This document shows, piece by piece, positions 17,827 to 25,969 of a stretch of 38,123 nt of DNA. The notes under the pieces are model-generated. The model had not been told where the DNA came from. It searched no databases and saw only the letters and a program-made list of their open reading frames with translations. Each line of letters starts with the position of its first letter. Positions within the stretch are counted from its first letter, which is position 1. The position numbers and the translations under genes were made by a program. Location: assembly GCA_020343675.1 (NCBI GenBank), contig CP070806.1, forward strand, positions 2,440,372-2,478,494. Direction: 5' to 3'. Source of the stretch: Phycisphaerales bacterium (GTDB taxonomy: Bacteria; Planctomycetota; Phycisphaerae; Sedimentisphaerales; Anaerobacaceae).

Positions 17827-20160
17827 CTACGGAGTAAACGGAGCGCGGAAGAGGGCGAGGTTGGAGACGGTGGGGCAGAGGCGGCTGTCTAAGATTCTGA
17901 TTCGCACCTTGTCAGCGGTGACATCGGGGGTGCGGCAGATTCGTTTGTAGCCTACGGTTTGTCCCTCAGCAACCTGTTGCCATTGGCCGTTCACCTGGGC
18001 GTCGACGGCGAACCTGGCGATTCTCTGGCCGTAGTAGCGGATTTGCTCCTGGAACATCACGACGTTGAAGGTCTTGGGGCCATCGAGCGTGACGGTCAGC
18101 TCGGCCTTTGTCATCCAGTCGGGCGGCATCCAGCAGGTCGTCGTATCGCCATCGAGCGCGTTGGAAGCCTTAAAACCTGAATCGCGCGTGGCCGAGGCGC
18201 TCGCCTTAGCTCCGGCGGCCAGGTTGGTCCTAAACGTCTCGCGCAAAACCCGGCCGACCTCGGTGAGCACCTTGCAGTCGCGCTCGGCGAACAGGCCATC
18301 GCGGTTGGGCGGGACGTTCAGCAGCAGCACCGAATTGCCGCCGATGGAATTGAACCAGATATCGAGGATATGCTCGGCGGTTTTGACTTTCTGCTGCTCG
18401 TCGCGCCAGAACCAGCCGTGCCTGATGGAGGTGTCGGTCTCAGCCGGGTACCAGTGCAGATAGCCGCCGTTGTCGAGGACTCGCTGGAGCTTGTCGAGGC
18501 TGCCGAGGTCCGGAGCCGTCATATCGGGCCAGTCGAATTCATCCGGCGGCGCATCTATCGGAATCACGCTCCACTCGGCGTCTCGGGTCTTGCCGGCCTC
18601 ATTGCCGCACCAGCGCACGTCGGGCCCTTTGCCGAATATCACCGCCTGCGGGGCAAGCCACCGGATCATGTCGTACCATTGGGCATAGGTGTATTTCTGG
18701 CCGCCCTTGCGTTTGGGATGGGCGCCGTCGAACCAGACTTCGTGGATAGGTCCATACTCGGTAAGCAGCTCAAAGAGCTGGTTCAGGAAATATTCGTTAT
18801 AATCATCGACGACATACTTGAAGGTCCGCTTGTCGCGAAAAGGCCGGCCCGGCACTTCGCGCGGGATCGTTCTCTCGGAGCATGTGCTCAGGTTCCCATA
18901 TAGACCATCGGGACTCTCGATCTGGTACAAATCGGCCGGGGACAGATAAACACCGACTTTCAGGCCGTACTTGCGGCACGAGGTGACCAGGTCGCGCAGC
19001 ACGTCCCCTTTGCCGTCGCGCCAATCGCTCGAAGCGACCGAGTGCGTCGTGTATCGCGTCGGCCAGAGGCAAAAGCCATCGTGGTGCTTGGCCGTGAGAA
19101 TCACCTGGGTCATCCCCGCGGCCCTGGCCATCCGGCACCACTGGTCGGTATCCAGTTTTTCGGGGTTGAAGATTTTCGGATCTTCGGTTCCCGTGCCCCA
19201 CTCGCGACCCGTGAACGTATTGACGCCGAAGTGGACGAAGCCGATGAATTCCAATTCCTGCCACACTAACTGCCTGGGCGCGGGCGTGACATGCGCAGCC
19301 TTGCGAACAAGTTCTTTGCGCTTGGCCGAAGCATCCTGCTCGGTCACGTCATAGACGCGGACGTAATCGACCACGAAGAAATCCGGCAGCGCCGCCTTCT
19401 TGATGTCACCGCCCCACTTGCCGATTTCCTCGGTAAGCTTCATGTATTCGGGCACCTGCGATACGCCGCCGGCGCTGGTGCGCCAGGTTTCTTTGCCATC
19501 GACGTAGAAAACATACTGCTCCGGCGTCCAATGAAGCCCGAACGTGTGGAAGCCTTCGCTGAGGCCGGGGATTGTGATCTCCCCGCTTCCGGCGCTTTTA
19601 TGCTCTTTGCCGTAGCCGTCCCAGTGCAGGTTCTGCGTAATCTTGTCCTGCCGCCACGGTTTTTCCATGATGTCTATTTCTGTGCCGTCCCTGCCTTCGT
19701 CTCCTATTTTGCCGACCGTGTTGACATGCAGCCAGAACGCCGGCCAGTGCCCTTCCTGCGTGGGGAACTTGCACCGGCAAACCCAATAGCCGAACGTGTG
19801 CTCGAATTTGCCCCGGGTTCGTACGGCGCCGGATGTGAATCTGTCGCCTGTTTTCTTTGTGCGAAGGATCAGATGGCCCTGGCCGTCGAGATAGGAGTCT
19901 TCTTTGACCCAGAATCCGTCCCGGCGTTTCCAGTCGCCCATGATTTCCCACTTAGACTGATCGAGCGTCGCGCCGCCGAATTCATCGCTCCAGGCCAGCG
20001 TCCAGCGTTTGCCTTCGGGGATCGGCGGCAGAAACTCCTCAGCGCTTCCGGTTTCACTGGCGCCGGCGACTGTCTGCGGCGGCGACATTGACGAGGCCAA
20101 CGCGAAGAATACCACACAAAAAACTACGGACTTCAATAGAACGCGCGATCGATATTTCAT
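17827..20160 (-). CDS. Secreted GH16-GH29-F5/8C fusion (beta-glycanase plus alpha-L-fucosidase)
   Basis: The 777-residue protein has a signal peptide (about 1-33: basic start, SVVFCVVFFALASS). A GH16 domain spans about 50-272 and has an intact catalytic motif EIDIME (161-166). An alpha-L-fucosidase GH29 domain spans about 290-645, with HHDGFCLWPT (359-368), LKVGVYLSPADLY and the nucleophile Asp478 in EVWFDGAHP. A discoidin/F5-8C-type binding domain fills about 646-777. GH16 cuts beta-glucans, galactans or xyloglucan; GH29 removes alpha-L-fucose, so the enzyme probably degrades a fucosylated polysaccharide. It starts 22 nt after pgsA on the same strand, an odd neighbour. AGGA lies just before the ATG. 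Confidence 0.88.
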   Translation of the reverse strand: MKYRSRVLLKSVVFCVVFFALASSMSPPQTVAGASETGSAEEFLPPIPEGKRWTLAWSDEFGGATLDQSKWEIMGDWKRRDGFWVKEDSYLDGQGHLILRTKKTGDRFTSGAVRTRGKFEHTFGYWVCRCKFPTQEGHWPAFWLHVNTVGKIGDEGRDGTEIDIMEKPWRQDKITQNLHWDGYGKEHKSAGSGEITIPGLSEGFHTFGLHWTPEQYVFYVDGKETWRTSAGGVSQVPEYMKLTEEIGKWGGDIKKAALPDFFVVDYVRVYDVTEQDASAKRKELVRKAAHVTPAPRQLVWQELEFIGFVHFGVNTFTGREWGTGTEDPKIFNPEKLDTDQWCRMARAAGMTQVILTAKHHDGFCLWPTRYTTHSVASSDWRDGKGDVLRDLVTSCRKYGLKVGVYLSPADLYQIESPDGLYGNLSTCSERTIPREVPGRPFRDKRTFKYVVDDYNEYFLNQLFELLTEYGPIHEVWFDGAHPKRKGGQKYTYAQWYDMIRWLAPQAVIFGKGPDVRWCGNEAGKTRDAEWSVIPIDAPPDEFDWPDMTAPDLGSLDKLQRVLDNGGYLHWYPAETDTSIRHGWFWRDEQQKVKTAEHILDIWFNSIGGNSVLLLNVPPNRDGLFAERDCKVLTEVGRVLRETFRTNLAAGAKASASATRDSGFKASNALDGDTTTCWMPPDWMTKAELTVTLDGPKTFNVVMFQEQIRYYGQRIARFAVDAQVNGQWQQVAEGQTVGYKRICRTPDVTADKVRIRILDSRLCPTVSNLALFRAPFTP

Positions 20161-20182
20161 ATTCCTGCCTGCAAGTAGATTG

Positions 20183-20803
20183 TCAGGATACTGCTTTTTT
20201 CCAGGAGCGTCGCTGGGTGGCCCGCACGCCTGAAATCACGGTAACCACGAGCATAATCGCAAACGTGACGGCCGTGAAGTAATTGCCCCACGCGGCGGTC
20301 TGGACATGGGCCATTTTGACGACCACCGTTCCGATCGCGAAGCTCTGCAGGAACATTTTGACCTTGCCCGAACGCGTAGCGGCAAAGTTAACGCCACGTG
20401 CCTCGGCTGTATGGCGCAGGACCGTCACATAGGCTTCCCGGGCGACCAGCACGCCCAGCACCGACCAATGAATCGCCGCCAATGCACCGGGGCCGAGATT
20501 GAAGAGTTTGGGCTCATTGATTATTGCAAAACAGGCAAACGCTCCGCAGACCAGGATTTTGTCCGCCAGCGGATCCACCATCCGACCGAACTTGCTCGCG
20601 ACGTTCAGCCAGCGGGCGGCTATGCCGTCGGCAATATCGGTCAGGCCCGCAATGACAAAAAGGATGAAGGCGAAATCGAGAAAACCGGGAAAGGACACTT
20701 CACCCTTGGCGTAATAGCGCGGGGCCAGGAGAATCATGACCAGAAAAACAAGGGTCAAAACGAGCCGGCCAAAGGTCAGAATGTTCGGGATAAGCCTTAA
20801 CAT
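20183..20803 (-). CDS. pgsA: CDP-alcohol phosphatidyltransferase, probable phosphatidylglycerophosphate synthase
   Basis: The protein has 206 residues from ATG 20803 (MLRLIPNILTFGRLVL). A longer frame reaching into rimO codes an unlikely Arg/Ser-rich leader and is rejected. The family motif D-G-x2-A-R-x8-G-x3-D-x3-D is intact: DGIAARWLNVASKFGRMVDP followed by LAD. About five to six membrane helices are visible. The enzyme transfers a phosphatidyl group from CDP-diacylglycerol to glycerol-3-phosphate at the inner membrane. The NILTFGRL start is typical of PgsA, but another alcohol acceptor cannot be excluded. It lies 37 nt after rimO, probably in one transcript with it. Confidence 0.85.
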   Translation of the reverse strand: MLRLIPNILTFGRLVLTLVFLVMILLAPRYYAKGEVSFPGFLDFAFILFVIAGLTDIADGIAARWLNVASKFGRMVDPLADKILVCGAFACFAIINEPKLFNLGPGALAAIHWSVLGVLVAREAYVTVLRHTAEARGVNFAATRSGKVKMFLQSFAIGTVVVKMAHVQTAAWGNYFTAVTFAIMLVVTVISGVRATQRRSWKKAVS

Positions 20804-20840
20804 GTCCTGAAGTTTAGTTTTTCTGCAGGATAATTCAATA

Positions 20841-22226
20841 CTAAATTTGCTCGACGACGAGGTCGTAATCCTGCGCTGCGATGACCTTCGCATCGATGAA
20901 ATGTCCCGAGCGGGCCCGGCCATCGCGCGTGATACAGACGCTGTCAATTTCCGGTGCCTGGCCATAGAAGCGCGCCCGGCAAAGACCATCACGCTCGACC
21001 GAATCAACCAGACATCTCAGCGTCTGGCCGATTCTGTCTTCATTTTTGGCAAAGGCGATTTTCTGCTGGGTGAGCATCAATTCATCGAGGCGCTGTTGTT
21101 TGACCTCATCGGGGACCTGTCCGGGCAGCCCGGCCGCCCTTGTCCCGGATTCGGGATAGAACCTAAAGCAGCCCAAGGCATCGAACCGGGCCCATCGGAC
21201 GAAATTGATGAGCTCCTCGAACTGCCGGTCGGTCTCGCCCGGGAAGCCGACCATCAGAGTCGTACGCAGCACAATATCGGGCATGGCGCAGCGCACATTC
21301 TCAATTAAGCGCCGGAGCTTGTCCTTCGTGTCAGGCCGGCCCATCGATCTGAGAATGCTATCGCTGACGTGCTGGATCGGGATATCCAGGTAACGGACGG
21401 CCTTCTCGCTTTCGGCAATCGTCTCGATGAGCGTCTTGTCGATTCCCGCCGGGTACAGATACATCAGCCTCAGCCACGCCAGGTGAGCCACCTTGTCCAG
21501 CTCTTTGACAAGAGCCGATAATCCGTTGCTCGCTTTCAGGTCGCGCCCATAGTAGGTCGTGTCTTGTGCGATGATGTTGAGCTCGACCGCGCCTGCCGCC
21601 ACCAATTCTTCGGCCTCGGCACGAATGAGCTCCGGCCGTTTGCTGCGAAACCGGCCCCGGATGGACGGGATGGTGCAGAAGGAGCAGCGGCGGTCGCAGC
21701 CTTCGCTGATTCGCAGGTAGGCCCAGTGGCCCGGCGTGATCAACAATCGACACCGGTCATCCGGAACGCGCCCGGTCGAAGGCCCGGCCGTCGCCCGGCA
21801 AGGTGGTGACATAATCGGCCCATCGGATGTCTTTCGGTCCGAATCTCGTGAGGAATGAGAGAGAATTCTAATGATTTGGGCAATATTATCCCGCTGAGCA
21901 AGGCCGATAACCGCATCGATGCCTTCGACCCGCCTGGCCAGCTCCGTTCCCAATTTCTCACTGAGGCAGCCGGCCACGACGACTTTTTTCACCGCACCTG
22001 TGCGCTTGCAATCGACCGCGTGTCTGATGGCGCCGAGTGACTCGGCCTCGGCCGGGGCGATAAAACCGCACGTATTGACAACGACAACGTCGGCATTATC
22101 AGGCTCGGTCGTTATCGCAAAACCGGCCTGCGCGATTTCGGCCAGCATCCGTTCGCTATCGACGACGTTTTTCGGGCACCCCAAAGGGACAAAGCCCACA
22201 GTGATTTTGTGCCTGTTTTCTACCAT
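20841..22226 (-). CDS. rimO: Ribosomal protein S12 methylthiotransferase
   Basis: The radical-SAM enzyme has 461 residues and methylthiolates an aspartate of ribosomal protein S12. The N-terminal UPF0004 domain binds one [4Fe-4S] cluster through Cys17 (LGCPKNVVDSE), Cys53 and Cys87. The radical-SAM domain has CDRRCSFC (177-184). A TRAM domain closes the protein (about 395-461). LGCPKN together with EGCDRRCSFC favours RimO over MiaB. Between the two domains there is a polar linker of about 35 residues (122-158) rich in Ser, Pro, Arg and Gly; this could be a repeat insertion. The gene is first of rimO-pgsA-GH16/29 and diverges from the secretin gene. Confidence 0.93.
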   Translation of the reverse strand: MVENRHKITVGFVPLGCPKNVVDSERMLAEIAQAGFAITTEPDNADVVVVNTCGFIAPAEAESLGAIRHAVDCKRTGAVKKVVVAGCLSEKLGTELARRVEGIDAVIGLAQRDNIAQIIRILSHSSRDSDRKTSDGPIMSPPCRATAGPSTGRVPDDRCRLLITPGHWAYLRISEGCDRRCSFCTIPSIRGRFRSKRPELIRAEAEELVAAGAVELNIIAQDTTYYGRDLKASNGLSALVKELDKVAHLAWLRLMYLYPAGIDKTLIETIAESEKAVRYLDIPIQHVSDSILRSMGRPDTKDKLRRLIENVRCAMPDIVLRTTLMVGFPGETDRQFEELINFVRWARFDALGCFRFYPESGTRAAGLPGQVPDEVKQQRLDELMLTQQKIAFAKNEDRIGQTLRCLVDSVERDGLCRARFYGQAPEIDSVCITRDGRARSGHFIDAKVIAAQDYDLVVEQI

Positions 22227-22299
22227 GAATGCCGGAAAACGGGGAAAAACCCGATTTGGCCGCCAAAAAAAACGGGAACATTTTTCCTAATTCAAAGGT

Positions 22300-22328
22300 A
22301 ATATACTTGACGATAAGAAGATATGCAA
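22300..22328 (-). promoter_or_regulatory. Candidate rimO promoter, overlapping the secretin promoter
   Basis: On the minus strand TTGCAT (22328-22323) and TATATT (22305-22300) are spaced by 17 bp. The start near 22293 gives a leader of about 65 nt. It occupies the same DNA as the plus-strand promoter at 22307-22334. Confidence 0.4.
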
Positions 22329-22334
22329 CATAAT
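22307..22334 (+). promoter_or_regulatory. Candidate secretin promoter
   Basis: TTGACG (22307-22312) and CATAAT (22329-22334) are separated by 16 bp. The start near 22341 gives a leader of about 85 nt before ATG 22426. Confidence 0.45.
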
Positions 22335-22425
22335 AACCTGAGTCCCGTCTGTATTCAGGTTGGAAACGCTTGAGTGAGAGCATGCCACGAACTGAGTATG
22401 GGATGATAATGGCGGTCACGATACT

Positions 22426-24207
22426 ATGAACAAAAGCAGCCGAACAACCGGCCGCAATCGAAGGGTGATCGTGGCTGCTGCAGCGATGTTGTGGACTGGA
22501 GGGTGGGGGAACATCTTTGCGCAGACGGATACCGAACTCGAAGCTGAGAGAGCCCTTCGAGAGTTGCGGATCAACACGCAAGCCCCCGAACCGAATGTGC
22601 CCACGCCGGATGTCTATCGGACCCCTCCCAAAATCTTCGAGCAAATCGTCGGCGGCACTTCGGAATGGAAGTTGTTCTATTTCTGCAAGTACTTGGCCTC
22701 TGATGAGCTGAAGAAAATCATTCAGGAGCAGTTTGCGACGAAGCTCTTCGACCCAAAGGGCAAATCGACTCAAGTGCCCGATTATACCGTCAGTAGCAAC
22801 CCTGCGACAAATCAGCTCATCGTGCGATGTCCGGCCCGCGAGGACGTCGATGCGGTGCTTGAAACGCTCCATCAGATCGATGTTGCTCCAATTCAGGTCA
22901 AGATTGACTGTCTGATCTCAGAGGTTTACGCGGACCTGACCTTCGACCGGGAAACAACAATAGCCATTTCGAACCTGTTCGGCGAAGATGTTACGATGAA
23001 TCCCGCCGGGACGGCCTTCGGCGCTGACGTCCCACAATTGGTCCTGGAAGACGAATATCTTCCGGCGTTCCCCGGCGCCTCGATGCGAGAGGTTGCACGC
23101 TCCCGAATGGGTCTGAACATCGGGTATTTGGGCGATAATTTCGTGCTCCTGGTTGACCTGCTTGAGTCGAGGGGTTACTTGAAAATCCTGATGAACCCAA
23201 CGCTCGAAGTCGTCAATGGCGGCACTGCCAAAGTCGCCTCGACGCAAAAGGTTCCGCTGGACAGGATAACGATGCGTTCGACACAATCAGATTATCTTGA
23301 AACCAAGACGGAATATGAAGACGTGATCGACTCACTTGAGGTCACGGCCCACGTCTATGGAGACGGCTACATTGGCCTGGAGACATCTATCACGCTGGGC
23401 TCCAAGAATACGCCTGAGGGTGTTAAGCAGGTACCGATCATTACAAAGAAGGAAATCGACAACAAGCAAAACCGGATCCGACAGGGTGAGAGCCTCATCA
23501 TCGGCGGGATTAGAAAGAACGAAGAGTTCGCCGTGGTGCGCGGTGTTCCCATATTGAAAGATATCCCTATCATCGGCTATCTGTTCTCCAGCGAAGATAC
23601 CGAGCAGCGCGCAGTCGAGACGATATTCATCCTGACCCCCACGATATCCACCGACGGCCAGCCCAGACAAGAGGTGATGGAAGAAATCCAGAGGAAACAC
23701 GAACCGGCTTCGCCTCACGGTCTGAGCGAGATGATCACCGATCCTTTCGGATTAAAAGCTCGTGAGCAGGCACACACGAAGGCAATCGACGAGGCCGAAC
23801 AGATACGGCTCGAAGCCGAAGCGGAAAAGGCACAGGCCCAAATCAATATCAGACAGGCGGTCGAACGAGCTGACAGGGCCGAGGAGGAACTGGACAGAGT
23901 CAAGACCGAGTCTGACAGGATAAGGAGCGAGGCAGAAAAGGCCAGCACCGAGGCCGAGGCCAAGACCAAGGCAGCCCAAGAGGCCCAAGCAGCGGCCGAC
24001 AAGGCGTTAACCGATGCCAAAAAGGCCCAGAAAGCAGCGGCCGAAGCTAAGGCAAAGGCCGCAGCCGCAAAGAAAGCCCAGGAGGACGTCAAGCCGCCAT
24101 CGGACGCCAATGCGGAGAAACCGGCGCCCGAGACAAGCCGCCCCAATGCACAAAAGCCCAAAGACGCCGAGAGGGTGAGGGTCGAAGAGACCAGGGCCGA
24201 GAGCTGA
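22426..24207 (+). CDS. Secretin-family outer-membrane protein with long coiled-coil tail
   Basis: The 593-residue protein has an N-terminal signal (basic start, VIVAAAAMLWTGGWGNIFAQ, about 14-33). An N1-like domain includes SSNPATNQLIVRCPAREDVD (123-142) and the start of the secretin core VAPIQVKIDCLISEVY (153-168). The core ends with the signature VPILKDIPIIGYLF (374-387) and TIFILTPTIS (399-408). Secretins form ring-shaped outer-membrane pores for type II secretion or type IV pili. Unusually, about 170 residues follow the core, of which 445-555 are Ala/Lys/Glu-rich and predicted coiled coil (AEAEKAQAQ, AEAKTKAAQEAQAAADKA), rather like TolA. No ATPase or platform gene is nearby. The next gene, 24347-24760, may be a partner. 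Confidence 0.85.
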   Translation: MNKSSRTTGRNRRVIVAAAAMLWTGGWGNIFAQTDTELEAERALRELRINTQAPEPNVPTPDVYRTPPKIFEQIVGGTSEWKLFYFCKYLASDELKKIIQEQFATKLFDPKGKSTQVPDYTVSSNPATNQLIVRCPAREDVDAVLETLHQIDVAPIQVKIDCLISEVYADLTFDRETTIAISNLFGEDVTMNPAGTAFGADVPQLVLEDEYLPAFPGASMREVARSRMGLNIGYLGDNFVLLVDLLESRGYLKILMNPTLEVVNGGTAKVASTQKVPLDRITMRSTQSDYLETKTEYEDVIDSLEVTAHVYGDGYIGLETSITLGSKNTPEGVKQVPIITKKEIDNKQNRIRQGESLIIGGIRKNEEFAVVRGVPILKDIPIIGYLFSSEDTEQRAVETIFILTPTISTDGQPRQEVMEEIQRKHEPASPHGLSEMITDPFGLKAREQAHTKAIDEAEQIRLEAEAEKAQAQINIRQAVERADRAEEELDRVKTESDRIRSEAEKASTEAEAKTKAAQEAQAAADKALTDAKKAQKAAAEAKAKAAAAKKAQEDVKPPSDANAEKPAPETSRPNAQKPKDAERVRVEETRAES

Positions 24208-24346
24208 GTTTACCAGTCTCAAAGAAGGAAATGCGGGAACAAATGATACGTCGGACTACATCGTATCGTCGTTCTTCTTTCGCGAGCGGCAGCATCATAC
24301 CCGGGGGCAAATGACGAAATCGCGATTCTTGGCAAAGGGACAGTCT

Positions 24347-24760
24347 ATGGACAATTTCGATGGCATCAATGTTGGCGATCAGAATCTCAACGATCCGATT
24401 CCCTTCGATGGCGGTGGTTTGGAGGATGCAGGGGTCTCGCATGCACCTCTCGACCTGGGCGGCTCCAGCCCGGTTCCGGTGCCGACCAGCAGCCCGCCAA
24501 AGCCGGCGGCTGCAAAACCAAGCCGGCCCCCCGCTTCAGCCGCAAGACCGGCGCAAAAAGCGGCATCCACCAGCCGAATTCAGGGCGTAAAGACGTTTTT
24601 CACGAAACTGCACCCCGGCGCCATCAATTTTCTCGATGAGCAAATCGCCCGATGGCTGAGCGAAAACCCGGATGTGGAAGTAAAACGAACAAACGTCACC
24701 GTTGGCGAGGTCCAGGCCAAGAAGACCGAGCCCAATATTTTAGTGACGGTCTGGTATTAG
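24347..24760 (+). CDS. Small protein with Pro/Ala linker and compact C-terminal domain, unknown
   Basis: The protein has 137 residues from ATG 24347, six bases after AAGGGA; an ATG at 24311 is less well placed. The N-terminal ~80 residues are low-complexity (acidic start MDNFDGINVGDQNLNDPI, then Pro/Ala/Ser-rich). The last ~50 residues form a compact domain (VKTFFTKLHPGAINFLDEQI, NPDVEVKRTNVTVGEVQAKK, ILVTVWY) that looks well conserved in style, like a small alpha/beta protein. I cannot name the family. It lies between the secretin gene and rpsB; cotranscription with the secretin is possible. Confidence 0.6.
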   Translation: MDNFDGINVGDQNLNDPIPFDGGGLEDAGVSHAPLDLGGSSPVPVPTSSPPKPAAAKPSRPPASAARPAQKAASTSRIQGVKTFFTKLHPGAINFLDEQIARWLSENPDVEVKRTNVTVGEVQAKKTEPNILVTVWY

Positions 24761-24775
24761 AAATCCGTCTGGGAC

Positions 24776-24822
24776 CCTGGCCCCCGGGGGGGTAGCAGAG
24801 CAAAGCCGGCGACGAGCCGGCT
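24776..24822. repeat. GC-rich double hairpin with a related copy inside rpsB
   Basis: CCCCCGGGGGGG is followed by CAGAGCAAAGC (24796-24806) and by the perfect hairpin AGCCGGC-GACGA-GCCGGCT (24804-24822). The same order (CCCCC..GGGGG, CAGAGCAAAGC, CCGGCTG) recurs at 25765-25806. It may terminate the upstream transcript, though no T-tract is present. Confidence 0.55.
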
Positions 24823-24907
24823 GCGGCGAGACCGCGACGAGGTCTCCTTCGCTCGCGGACCGCCGAATTCGTTCCCGTCCGGAAAAAATTTTTCTCCACA
24901 TAACTTC

Positions 24908-24936
24908 TTGACACACCGTGGGTTTTACGTTACTTT
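24908..24936 (+). promoter_or_regulatory. Candidate rpsB promoter
   Basis: A perfect TTGACA (24908-24913) is followed after 17 bp by TACTTT (24931-24936). The start near 24943 leaves a leader of about 58 nt before GTG 25002. Confidence 0.5.
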
Positions 24937-25001
24937 TTGTAGTTTGTCCGCCTGCCTGGGGTGGATGAAGTCAAGGTTTGAAAATTTTCTGGAGGTTTTT
25001 T

Positions 25002-25889
25002 GTGGCTACAGAACTGGCACGGAAACTGATTAACGCAGGGGTTCATTTTGGACACGGCGTAAGCCGGTGGAATCCTAAAATGGCCCCGTTTATTTTTGCA
25101 AAACGCGGTAACATCCATATTATCGATGTTAAACAGACTCTGAGGGGCTTGCTGGTTGCCAAGAAGCTTCTCGTCGAGGTGGTCTCGTCCGGTAAGGACG
25201 TCATTTTCGTGGGCACTAAGCGCCAGGCTCAGAAAGCGGTTGAGGGCGCCGCCGGCAGGTGCGAGATGCACTATGTCAGCCAGCGGTGGCTGGGCGGTAT
25301 GCTCACCAACTTCAGGACGGTGCGTTCTCGCTTGCAGAGACTGGAACAGCTCGAGTCGATGGCCGAAGACGGAACGCTCGACAGTGAGAGCAAGAAGCAG
25401 GCTTCGAGGCTCAAACGCGAAATGCGAAAAATAAGAGGGAACCTGGAGGGCGTTCGAAACATGTCTCGGTTGCCCGGCGTGGTTGTTGTCGTTGACGCCA
25501 AGAAGGAGTACCTGGCCCTGCGTGAAGCCAAGAAGCTGGACGTCTCCACCATCGGACTTCTGGACACGGATTCGGACCCCGACACGGTGGATGTAGCCGT
25601 CCCGGCCAATGATGATTCCATCCGCGCGATTGACTTGATCCTCAACGAGCTGGCTGACGCCGTGGCCATCGGCAAGACGATGGTGGCGGCGCGCAAGGAG
25701 CCGGCGCCCCAACGGCCGAAACGTGTTCGCTCCAGAAGACCGGCCATGGCGCGTGCCAAGCAGGAGCCCCCTGTGGGGGCGACAGAGCAAAGCTCGGCGC
25801 CGGCTGTGGAGGCCGCGGCACCGGAGAGTTCGGGCGAACGGCAGGAAGCCGCGACGACGGGCAACGAGAGCCCGGCGGAGAATTCTTGA
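25002..25889 (+). CDS. rpsB: Ribosomal protein S2
   Basis: The protein has 295 residues and starts at GTG 25002: GGAGG (24991-24995) lies 6 nt upstream and the sequence ATELARKLINAGVHFGH is the normal S2 N-terminus. The ATG at 24978 would add eight foreign residues and precede the ribosome site. S2 binds 16S rRNA late in 30S assembly. Core signatures are GVHFGH (13-18), RWNPKMAPFIF, RWLGGMLTNF, and the late segment DSDPDTVDVAVPANDDSIRA. The core is followed by about 60 extra residues, Ala/Pro/Glu/Ser-rich; part of this tail is encoded by DNA related to the repeat at 24776. It is first in the rpsB-tsf-pyrH-frr operon. Confidence 0.96.
   Translation: MATELARKLINAGVHFGHGVSRWNPKMAPFIFAKRGNIHIIDVKQTLRGLLVAKKLLVEVVSSGKDVIFVGTKRQAQKAVEGAAGRCEMHYVSQRWLGGMLTNFRTVRSRLQRLEQLESMAEDGTLDSESKKQASRLKREMRKIRGNLEGVRNMSRLPGVVVVVDAKKEYLALREAKKLDVSTIGLLDTDSDPDTVDVAVPANDDSIRAIDLILNELADAVAIGKTMVAARKEPAPQRPKRVRSRRPAMARAKQEPPVGATEQSSAPAVEAAAPESSGERQEAATTGNESPAENS
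25765..25806. repeat. Repeat copy inside the rpsB C-terminal extension
   Basis: GCCCCCTGTGGGGGC, CAGAGCAAAGC (25783-25793) and CCGGCTG occur in the same order as at 24776-24822. The reading frame stays open through it. Confidence 0.5.
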
Positions 25890-25895
25890 TCCCAG

Positions 25896-25916
25896 GCCGG
25901 CGGCCGGGCCGCCGGC
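25896..25916. repeat. Hairpin between rpsB and tsf
   Basis: GCCGGCGG (25896-25903) and CCGCCGGC (25909-25916) make a perfect 8-bp stem around CCGGG. There is no T-tract; it may process or attenuate the rpsB-tsf transcript or be another extragenic palindrome. Confidence 0.55.
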
Positions 25917-25969
25917 TCGGACAACGCGAGTGACAATCCACGAACCACGAAAGAACAGGAGTTTATGAG

